A program made the position numbers and the translations under genes. This document shows, in pieces, positions 4,403 through 10,159 of a stretch of DNA of 10,159 nt (its first letter is position 1; each line of letters opens with the position of its first letter). The stretch lies in the NCBI GenBank assembly GCA_022865725.1, contig JALHTP010000469.1:1-10159 (forward strand), written 5' to 3'. This stretch comes from Methyloceanibacter sp. (GTDB lineage Bacteria; Pseudomonadota; Alphaproteobacteria; Rhizobiales; Methyloligellaceae). Below the pieces are notes generated by a model that was not told the origin of the DNA, made no database searches, and was given only the letters and a program-made list of their open reading frames with translations.

Positions 4403-6955
4403 ATGAGCGCAAGCCAGAGCCCGATCGCCGACGCGCCGGTAGGCGCGTTGCCGGAGCCCTTCGCCGGCTGGTTCAAAGCCCGCGATTGGCGCCCGCACGC
4501 GCACCAGCTTGCGCTACTCGACTATGCCGGGCAGGGGCGTGACACGCTGCTGATTGCGCCGACCGGCGGCGGCAAGACGCTGGCCGGGTTCCTGCCGAGC
4601 CTGGTCGATCTCTCCCGCCGCCCGGTGAAGCGGGCGGCCGAAACGGCGATCCACACGCTCTATGTCTCGCCGCTGAAGGCGCTGGCCGTCGACATCGCGC
4701 GCAACCTCGCGGCCCCGGTCGAGGACATGGCGCTGCCCATCAGGCGGGAGACCCGTACCGGCGACACGCCGCCATCCCGCCGCGCCCGCCAGCGCATCCT
4801 TCCGCCGGACATTCTACTGACCACGCCGGAGCAGATCGCGCTGATGCTGTCGCATAAAGGCGCGGCCGAGCTGTTCGGCTCTCTCAAATATGTGATCCTG
4901 GACGAGCTGCACGCGCTCGCCTCGAGCAAGCGCGGCGATCTGCTGGCGCTCGACCTGGCGCGGCTCCGCACGTTGTCGCCGGAACTGACAGCCATAGGCC
5001 TTTCGGCGACCGTGGCGCGGCCTTCCGAGCTTGCGGCCTATCTGGTGCCGCATCAGGGTCAGTCCGCCACGCGCCTTGCCGAGATCGTGGTGGCGGGTGA
5101 GGGGGCACGCGCCGACATCGAGATTCTCAGATCGGAGGCCGAGCTGCCCTGGGCCGGGCACTCGGCGCGCTATGCCCTCCCAGAAATCTACGAGGCGATC
5201 AAGGCGCACCGCATGTCGCTCATCTTCGTCAACACGCGCTCGCAAGCCGAGATGCTGTTCCACGAGCTCTGGCGCTACAACGACGCCAATCTGCCGATTG
5301 CGCTGCATCACGGCTCGCTCGACGTGGCGCAGCGCCGCAAGGTCGAGGCGGCGATGGTGGCGGGGAAGCTCCGCGCCGTGGTCTGCACCTCCACCCTCGA
5401 TCTCGGCATCGACTGGGGCGAGGTCGACCTCGTCATCAATGTCGGGGCGCCCAAAGGCGCAAGCCGTCTGGCGCAACGCATCGGCCGCGCCAATCACCGG
5501 CTCGACGAGCCGAGCAAGGCCCTGCTCGTGCCCGCCAACCGTTTCGAGGTGGTCGAGTGTCAGGCGGCGCTCGAAGCGGCGGAAGAAGGCGCGCAGGATA
5601 CGCCGCCGTCTCGTCCCGGCGCGCTCGACGTGCTCGCCCAGCATGTGCTGGGCACGGCTTGCGGCGCTCCCTTCGATCCCGATCGGCTTTATCGCGAGGT
5701 GACGAGCGCCGCGCCCTATCAGGGGCTGACACGCGAGGGGTTCGACCAGATCGTCCAGTTCGTGGCAACCGGCGGCTATGCGCTCGCCAATTACGACCGC
5801 TACGCCAAGCTGAAGCGGACGCCCGAAGGGCTCTACCGCATCGCCCACCCGCGCATCGCGCAGCAATACCGGCTCAATGTCGGAACAATAGTCGAGGCGC
5901 CGATGCTCCGCGTCCGCCTCGCCCGGCTGAAAGGCGGCGCGCTCAAGCCTAAAAACGTCCTGGCCGCGGGCCGCATCCTCGGCGAGGTCGAGGAATATTT
6001 CATCGAGCAGCTCAGCCCCGGCGACACGTTCGTGTTCGCGGGCGAGGTGCTGCGCTTCGAGGGCTTGCGCGAGACCGACGCCATCGTCACCCGCGCGCAT
6101 GCGACCGAGCCCAAGGTCCCGGCTTACGAAGGCGGCAAGTTCCCGCTCTCGACCTATCTTGCGATGCGGGTCCGCCTGCTGTTGGCCGATCCGGGCTCCT
6201 GGTCGCGGCTCCCCGATCAGGTCTCCGATTGGCTTCGCCTGCAAGCCGACATCTCCGTGGTGCCGGGCGCGCACGAGATCCTGGTCGAGACCTTCCCGCG
6301 CGGGCAGAAGCATTATCTCGTCTGTTATCCCTTCGAGGGGCGGCTGGCGCATCAAAGCCTCGGCATGCTGCTGACAAGGCGGCTGGAGCGGGCGCGCGCC
6401 GCGCCGCTCGGTTTCGTCGCCAATGAATATGCGCTGGCCATCTGGGCGCTGAGCGACATGGGTGAGATGATCAAGAACGGGCGGCTCGACCTCGCGCAAC
6501 TGTTCGACGAGGACATGCTCGGCGACGATCTCGACGCCTGGCTCGCCGAGTCGAGCCTGATGAAGCGCTCCTTCAGGGTCTGCGCCATCATCTCCGGCCT
6601 GATCGAGCGGCGCCACCCGGGACAGGAGAAGACCGGACGGCAGATGACGGTCTCCTCCGACTTGATCTATGATGTGCTGCGGCAGCACGAGCCCGATCAC
6701 ATTCTGTTCAAGGCTGCCTTTGCCGATGCGGCAACGGGACTCATCGATGTCGGGCGCCTCGGTCATTTCTTAAGACGAATCAAGGGACGAATCAGGCATA
6801 TTGCGTTGCAGCGTGTCTCGCCGCTCGCCGTGCCGGTGATGCTGGAGATTGGACGCGAGAGCGTTCCCGGAGAGGCGAGCGAGGTCTTGTTGCGTGAGAC
6901 GGTGGAAGATCTCATCGCGGAGGCCTTAAACGGACATGCTGCGCGCAAAGCCTGA
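4403..6955 (+). CDS. Ligase-associated DNA damage response DEXH-box helicase (Lhr-core family)
   Basis: The 850-residue superfamily 2 helicase has all core motifs: Walker A APTGGGKT (residues 52-59), Ia YVSPLKALA (87-95), TTPEQ (140-144), DELH (167-170), SAT (201-203), IV LIFVNTRSQAEML (273-285), V with TSTLDLGIDWGEVDLVIN (329-346) and VI QRIGRANHR (358-366). The remaining roughly 480 residues match the winged-helix and beta-barrel Lhr core. There is no room for the long C-terminal extension of 1500-residue Lhr, which fits the shorter 'ligase-associated' type. Such enzymes translocate 3'-5' on single-stranded DNA using ATP and unwind duplexes, including RNA:DNA hybrids. The frame is open upstream to 4139, but those 88 codons are antisense to DUF6460. 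The ATG at 4403, after a purine-rich AAGAAGACAAGA, is preferred. The 3' end overlaps pdeM by 20 bases. Confidence 0.93.
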   Translation: MSASQSPIADAPVGALPEPFAGWFKARDWRPHAHQLALLDYAGQGRDTLLIAPTGGGKTLAGFLPSLVDLSRRPVKRAAETAIHTLYVSPLKALAVDIARNLAAPVEDMALPIRRETRTGDTPPSRRARQRILPPDILLTTPEQIALMLSHKGAAELFGSLKYVILDELHALASSKRGDLLALDLARLRTLSPELTAIGLSATVARPSELAAYLVPHQGQSATRLAEIVVAGEGARADIEILRSEAELPWAGHSARYALPEIYEAIKAHRMSLIFVNTRSQAEMLFHELWRYNDANLPIALHHGSLDVAQRRKVEAAMVAGKLRAVVCTSTLDLGIDWGEVDLVINVGAPKGASRLAQRIGRANHRLDEPSKALLVPANRFEVVECQAALEAAEEGAQDTPPSRPGALDVLAQHVLGTACGAPFDPDRLYREVTSAAPYQGLTREGFDQIVQFVATGGYALANYDRYAKLKRTPEGLYRIAHPRIAQQYRLNVGTIVEAPMLRVRLARLKGGALKPKNVLAAGRILGEVEEYFIEQLSPGDTFVFAGEVLRFEGLRETDAIVTRAHATEPKVPAYEGGKFPLSTYLAMRVRLLLADPGSWSRLPDQVSDWLRLQADISVVPGAHEILVETFPRGQKHYLVCYPFEGRLAHQSLGMLLTRRLERARAAPLGFVANEYALAIWALSDMGEMIKNGRLDLAQLFDEDMLGDDLDAWLAESSLMKRSFRVCAIISGLIERRHPGQEKTGRQMTVSSDLIYDVLRQHEPDHILFKAAFADAATGLIDVGRLGHFLRRIKGRIRHIALQRVSPLAVPVMLEIGRESVPGEASEVLLRETVEDLIAEALNGHAARKA

Positions 6956-7661
6956 CCTCATGCCGGAAACCGCACCCTCGCTTCGCGCGCATATCAGCGT
7001 CTCGGGCCATGCGATGCGGCCGCTTGCCGCCGGTGCGCTCTATTGGGAAGCCGAGGACACCCTTCTGGTGGCCGATTTGCATCTCGAAAAGGGCGCCGCC
7101 TATGCCGCGCTCGGCATGCTGCTTCCGCCTTACGACACGCGCACCACGCTCGAACGGCTGGCCAAGGTGATTGGCGCGGTGGAGCCGGCGCGCGTCGTTG
7201 CGCTCGGCGACAGCTTTCACCGCAGCGAGTCGACGAGGACTCTCGCGGCCGACGACCTCGCCTTTCTGCTGAAGCTGCAACAGGGCCGCGAATGGTTCTG
7301 GATCTGCGGCAATCACGACCCGCATCTGCCCGCCTCGATCGGCGGCACAGTTTGCGCCACGCTCAGTATTTGCGGCGTGACGCTCCGGCACGAGCCCTCG
7401 GAAGCGCAGCCGGTGCGGGAGATCGCCGGCCATTTGCATCCCGTCGCGCGCATCGCAAGGCGCGGCGCCATGATCCGCCGCCGCTGCTTCGCCACCGACG
7501 GCAACCGCCTGGTGATGCCGGCCTTCGGCGCCTATGCGGGCGGGCTCAACGTGCTCGACGAGGCTTTCGGGCCTCTCTTCTCCCGCCAACGGCTCGAAGC
7601 GTGGATGATGGGACGGGCCGACGTCTATCCCGTGATCGGGAGCCTGCTGCTGCCGGACTGA
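6936..7661 (+). CDS. pdeM: Ligase-associated DNA damage response endonuclease PdeM
   Basis: The 241-residue product is a binuclear metallophosphoesterase with the family's metal-binding motifs in order: DLH (Asp47, His49), GDSFHR (Asp92, His95), GNHDPH (Asn126, His127) and GHLHP (His166, His168). The lead-in ALYWEAEDTLLVADLHLEKG is typical of PdeM/MPE, whose Pseudomonas putida relative is a manganese-dependent single-strand DNA endonuclease encoded with an Lhr helicase, a DNA ligase and an exonuclease. The gene overlaps the helicase gene by 20 bases, strongly implying co-expression. GGAGG at 6919-6923 lies 12 bases before the ATG at 6936. A second in-frame ATG at 6960, which would avoid the overlap, has no ribosome site. 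No ligase or exonuclease gene is within the window. The stop is one base from that of the opposing TIGR02186 gene. Confidence 0.93.
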   Translation: MLRAKPDLMPETAPSLRAHISVSGHAMRPLAAGALYWEAEDTLLVADLHLEKGAAYAALGMLLPPYDTRTTLERLAKVIGAVEPARVVALGDSFHRSESTRTLAADDLAFLLKLQQGREWFWICGNHDPHLPASIGGTVCATLSICGVTLRHEPSEAQPVREIAGHLHPVARIARRGAMIRRRCFATDGNRLVMPAFGAYAGGLNVLDEAFGPLFSRQRLEAWMMGRADVYPVIGSLLLPD

Positions 7662-7662
7662 T

Positions 7663-8451
7663 CTATTCGCGGCGGAAGGCGGCCCAGCCGGCCAGGCCCG
7701 CAAGCATGGCGAGCGCCACCGCCAGCAGCCCGTAGATGAGCGGGTGGTTGAAAGCCAGCAGATAGATCATGCGCTCGAAGCCCGCCTTGCTCACTTCGAG
7801 CGTGCTCTGGTTCTTGCTCACGATCTGGCCGTCGCGGAACAGATAGACATTGGCGGTATAGCGGCCGATGGGGACGTTCACTGGCAGGTCGACGGTCGCC
7901 CTGAACAGGCTGCGGCCGACAAAGGCGACTCCGTCGTCGTGCTCCTGGAACAGACGCTGTTGCTCTTTCAGCCTGACCACGGTCGAGCGGAACGTCTCCT
8001 CGTCGGGACCGCTTTTCGTGACCCTGCCAAAATCGATGTTGTTCAGGCCGATGCCGAGCGTCTCCAGCGTTTCGTCCGACGTGATCGCCCGCAACGGACG
8101 CGTGGAGAGCACCGCGTAGAAGCCGGGCACCGTGGGATAGATTTTGCCCGGACCGTTCACCCAAATGCCCGCCATCCGCTCTTTCCGCCTGGCGACGATG
8201 GCCTGGTCCGGCGCGCGCAGCACCACGACCACGTCGTAGATGTCTTGGTCGGGCGCGGCCCCGCTGAAATCGACGCTGCCGAAGATGAGGATCTCGATGC
8301 CGGTGAAGTTCGACTGGATGGAGATTTCGCGCGTGGAGATGTCCGACACGACCTCCTCGCGCGGCTTGGGCTGCGCGACGGGATCGGCCGCATCGGCGGG
8401 CGCTGTCGAAAGAGCGGTGAGAAGGAGGACGAGGGGTGCTGCGTTCCGCAT
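7663..8451 (-). CDS. TIGR02186 family (Alph_Pro_TM) membrane-anchored periplasmic protein
   Basis: The 262-residue product has an N-terminal signal peptide (about residues 1-22, likely cut after an Ala-Asp-Ala motif), a beta-rich periplasmic domain (about 35-225) and one C-terminal membrane segment (about 238-258) ending in Arg-Arg-Glu. Features recalled from TIGR02186 include the STREISIQSNFTG opening, IFG.V, the VVVLRAPD strand, the GIWVNG motif and the FYAVLSTRPL segment. The family is restricted mainly to alphaproteobacteria and is usually encoded beside a TauE/SafE permease; its function is unknown. Here the ATG at 8451 shares one base with the permease stop (TGATG), so translation is probably coupled. 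By inference it is a periplasmic partner of the permease, perhaps for substrate capture or release. The frame stays open through the permease gene, but that part is a shadow. Confidence 0.9.
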   Translation of the reverse strand: MRNAAPLVLLLTALSTAPADAADPVAQPKPREEVVSDISTREISIQSNFTGIEILIFGSVDFSGAAPDQDIYDVVVVLRAPDQAIVARRKERMAGIWVNGPGKIYPTVPGFYAVLSTRPLRAITSDETLETLGIGLNNIDFGRVTKSGPDEETFRSTVVRLKEQQRLFQEHDDGVAFVGRSLFRATVDLPVNVPIGRYTANVYLFRDGQIVSKNQSTLEVSKAGFERMIYLLAFNHPLIYGLLAVALAMLAGLAGWAAFRRE

Positions 8452-9380
8452 CAGGCGCCTGCCAGGACGGGCGTGAGGCTGTAAAGTTCGGACGGCTTCA
8501 GCACGAGATCGAACAAGAGGCGGATGGCAACCGCCAGCACCATCAGGGCAAGTAGCGCGCGAAGCTGCTCGCCTCGCAGCTTCTGCCCGGCGCGCACGCC
8601 GAACTGTCCGCCGATGACCCCGCCGGCCGCGAGGATCAGCGCGAGCACGATATCGAGCGTGAAATTGAAGCTCGCATGCAGCACGGTGACGACGGCGGTG
8701 ACGAAGATGATCTGAAAGGTCGAGGTGCCGATCACCACATTGGTCGGCATGCGCAACAGATAGATCATCGCCGGCACCATGATGAACCCGCCGCCGACGC
8801 CGAGGAACGCGGTCAAGAGCCCGACCACCCAGCCGATCACCAGCGGGGGGATGGCGCTGATATAGAGGCGCGAGCGGGGAAAGCGCACCTTGAACGGCAT
8901 GCCGTGGATCCAATTGTGCTGTCCCGGCCTCCGTCCCGAGGCAGGCTTGCCGGCGCGCACTCTCCTGATGGCGCGGAGGCTTTCGCCGAGCATCAAACTG
9001 CCGATGACGCCGAGCAGGACCACATAGGCCAGCGAGATGATGAGGCCGGCCTGGCCCGCCTCGCGCAGCAGCTTGAGCACGAACACGCCGATCAAGGCGC
9101 CGGCCACGCCGCCTACGATCAGCACGGTCCCCATGCGGAAATCGATATTGCTGCGGCGCCAGTGGGCGAGCGCGCCCGAGACCGAAGTGGCGACGATCTG
9201 GTTCGCGCCGGTGGCCACCGCGATCGAGGGGGGGATGCCCGAGAACATCAAAAACGGGGTCAGCAGGAAGCCTCCCCCGACCCCGAACATGCCCGACAGG
9301 AAGCCGACCGCCGCGCCGAGCCCCAGCATGAGCACCAGGTTCACCGAAATCTCGGCAATGGGGAGATAGACCTGGAACAT
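8451..9380 (-). CDS. TauE/SafE family permease (putative sulfite or sulfur-anion exporter)
   Basis: The 309-residue integral membrane protein has the two-fold internal repeat of TauE/SafE: GMFGVGGGFLLTPFL in the first half (GVGGG at residues 33-37) and AFLGVGGGFIMVPAM in the second (GVGGG at 194-198), each starting a bundle of hydrophobic helices, about eight in all. A hydrophilic, probably cytoplasmic loop of about 40 residues (134-172) separates the halves. Family members move sulfite, sulfoacetate or other sulfur-containing anions across the inner membrane; substrate cannot be set from sequence. No sulfur-oxidation or taurine genes are in the window. It is the first gene of a coupled pair with TIGR02186. 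The ATG at 9380 has no good ribosome site upstream, so the exact start is less sure than the identity; the next methionine (residue 18) is already within the first membrane helix. Confidence 0.9.
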   Translation of the reverse strand: MFQVYLPIAEISVNLVLMLGLGAAVGFLSGMFGVGGGFLLTPFLMFSGIPPSIAVATGANQIVATSVSGALAHWRRSNIDFRMGTVLIVGGVAGALIGVFVLKLLREAGQAGLIISLAYVVLLGVIGSLMLGESLRAIRRVRAGKPASGRRPGQHNWIHGMPFKVRFPRSRLYISAIPPLVIGWVVGLLTAFLGVGGGFIMVPAMIYLLRMPTNVVIGTSTFQIIFVTAVVTVLHASFNFTLDIVLALILAAGGVIGGQFGVRAGQKLRGEQLRALLALMVLAVAIRLLFDLVLKPSELYSLTPVLAGA

Positions 9381-9403
9381 CGGCCCGGGGGTTCGCGTGG
9401 CGC

Positions 9404-9441
9404 GTTTCGCCGAAACTGTTCGCCGCGCGCGGACCTGTCAA
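9404..9441 (-). promoter_or_regulatory. Candidate promoter and operator-like dyad upstream of tauE/TIGR02186
   Basis: A perfect TTGACA -35 hexamer reads on the minus strand at 9441-9436. Seventeen bases downstream the -10 position is poor (CAGTTT, 9418-9413). A perfect dyad, GTTTCG-C-CGAAAC (9404-9416), overlaps that position and lies about 25 bases before the ATG at 9380, so a repressor or activator site is possible. The dyad and the -35 are seen; their use is inferred. Confidence 0.4.
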
Positions 9442-9443
9442 TC

Positions 9444-9463
9444 CGTAAGGCTCCAGCCTTACG
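9444..9463. other. Nine-base-pair inverted repeat (hairpin) after the PodJ-like gene
   Basis: CGTAAGGCT (9444-9452) and AGCCTTACG (9455-9463) are perfectly complementary with two bases between, so the folded form would have about eight pairs and a 4-base loop. It lies 28 bases past the stop of the minus-strand PodJ-like gene and just upstream of the TTGACA before tauE. On the minus strand a TTTT run precedes the stem and no T-run follows it, so it is a weak intrinsic terminator in that direction; it could be a protein-binding dyad for the tauE promoter. Confidence 0.5.
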
Positions 9464-9490
9464 AAAATGTCATCTGGCTCGGAAGCTTGG

Positions 9491-10159
9491 CTAGCTCGTC
9501 AGGCGCTCGAGCTTGGCGACCAGGGGAATGGTGACCTTGCCGGTCTCCTCGAGGCCGTTGCGGCGCTCGAAGCTCTTGATCGCGTCGCGCGTCCGGAGAC
9601 CCATGAGGCCATCGGGAACGCCCACCTCGTAGCCGAGCTTGTTGAGGAGCGTCTGCGCGTGGTTGACGAGCGAAACATTGGTCGCGGCCGACGCGTCGGC
9701 CCATTCCTGGAGCTCCGCCACCTCGTTGGCATCTTGCGCGGTTTGCTTGGCGGTCCAGGCCTGGATGGTCTGCTCGGCTGCGGCGAGGGAAGCGGGATCG
9801 AGCTCCTGCTTGACCAGATCGCGCCGCTTGGCCGCCTCTGCGTCGCCGTTCTTGGCGGCGAGCGCGAACCATTTATAGGCCTCGGCGAGATTCTTCGGCA
9901 TGCCGAGGCCATGCTCGGCGAGGATGCCGAGATTGAACTGGCTGTCGGCGAGGCCATAGGCCGCGGCTTCGCCATACCATTTGGAGGCGAGCGCATAGTC
10001 GGCGCTGCCGTCGCCGCTGCCGCTCGCGCTGACGGCGAGATTGTGCATGGCCTTGACGTTGCCCTTCTCCGCCGCCGCCTGGTACCAGGACCGCGCCCGG
10101 CCGAGATCCTTGGCGACGCCCTGCCCGCGCTCGTAGAGAACGGCGAGACGGTACTGGGC
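9491..10159 (-). CDS. Sel1-repeat / peptidoglycan-binding protein, C-terminal part (PodJ-like)
   Basis: The gene enters from beyond position 10159; 222 C-terminal residues are visible. Counting from the window edge, residues 1-111 form three Sel1 (TPR-like) repeats, marked by QYRLAVLYERGQGVAKD, AMHNLAV...KWYGEAAAYG and SQFNLGILAEHGLGMPKN...WFALAAKNGD. A helical linker follows (about 112-165), then a C-terminal peptidoglycan-binding-type domain (about 166-222) with the AQTLLNKLGYEVGVPDGLMG motif and a following RTRDAIKSFERRNGL helix. This order matches the periplasmic end of PodJ, the alphaproteobacterial polarity factor whose N-terminal coiled coils lie in the cytoplasm. The missing N-terminus (coiled coils and a membrane segment) would decide between PodJ and another Sel1/SPOR-like envelope protein. 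An ATG at 10048 is internal to the repeats and is not the start. Confidence 0.82.
   Translation of the reverse strand, partial: AQYRLAVLYERGQGVAKDLGRARSWYQAAAEKGNVKAMHNLAVSASGSGDGSADYALASKWYGEAAAYGLADSQFNLGILAEHGLGMPKNLAEAYKWFALAAKNGDAEAAKRRDLVKQELDPASLAAAEQTIQAWTAKQTAQDANEVAELQEWADASAATNVSLVNHAQTLLNKLGYEVGVPDGLMGLRTRDAIKSFERRNGLEETGKVTIPLVAKLERLTS

Noticed and set aside
4282..4476. 65-codon N-terminal extension of DUF6460 with an apparent extra membrane helix, from a TTG
   Set aside because: The Leu/Phe-rich stretch is the antisense of a Lys-rich AAG run, the start is a TTG inside the helicase gene, and the ATG at 4281 has a good GGAGAG ribosome site.
4814..6766. 650-codon open frame antisense to the helicase gene
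   Set aside because: It is the minus-strand shadow of a GC-rich gene whose sense frame has every helicase motif; the antisense product shows low-complexity Arg/Ala/Glu composition and no recognisable domain.
8452..9441. Upstream extension of the TIGR02186 frame through the tauE region, as one 592-residue protein
   Set aside because: The TIGR02186 family begins with a signal peptide at the ATG at 8451, and the upstream part is another frame of the clearly coding tauE gene.
8676..9494. 272-codon plus-strand open frame antisense to tauE
   Set aside because: Asp/His/Ala-rich low-complexity shadow product; the opposite strand has a clear membrane permease with repeated GVGGG motifs.

Overview
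The window is GC-rich chromosomal DNA from an alphaproteobacterium, most likely of the order Hyphomicrobiales (Rhizobiales). This rests on the gene set: a TIGR02186/Alph_Pro_TM membrane protein beside a TauE/SafE permease, a DUF6460 membrane protein, a DUF952-pyrD pair, and a PodJ-like Sel1/peptidoglycan-binding protein. Genes are tightly packed. The longest gap is about 143 bases and no gene-free stretch exceeds 300 bases. I saw no tRNA, rRNA, CRISPR array, insertion sequence or prophage block.

Layout. Positions 1-2084 are on the minus strand: the first codons of a secreted protein, a membrane-anchored protein with a degenerate staphylococcal-nuclease-like domain, a helix-turn-helix/S24 LexA-type self-cleaving repressor with two inverted repeats around its start, and a small DUF3303-like protein. 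Positions 2206-3976 are a plus-strand operon, DUF952-pyrD-arsC, in which both junctions overlap by 4 bases. A minus-strand DUF6460 membrane gene converges on arsC, with the stop codons overlapping. It diverges from a plus-strand pair: an Lhr-core DEXH helicase and the metallophosphoesterase endonuclease PdeM, overlapping by 20 bases. These are two of the four members of the bacterial 'ligase-associated' DNA repair cluster; the ligase and exonuclease partners are not here. PdeM converges, with one base between stops, on a minus-strand pair, tauE followed by the TIGR02186 gene, coupled through TGATG. A hairpin and a possible promoter lie upstream of tauE. The window ends in the C-terminal part of a Sel1-repeat/peptidoglycan-binding protein resembling the periplasmic part of the polarity factor PodJ.

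Functional themes. pyrD serves de novo pyrimidine synthesis, with DUF952 and ArsC translated from the same message. The helicase and PdeM probably act together on damaged DNA. TauE and TIGR02186 probably form a membrane module for export of sulfite or another anion. The S24 regulator is probably autoregulated, and its targets cannot be read from the window. No wholly new system is evident. The observations most worth checking are the self-cleaving repressor with its operator-like repeats, the helicase-PdeM pair separated from its ligase with a degenerate SOS-like repeat upstream, and the nuclease-fold protein lacking its catalytic acids.
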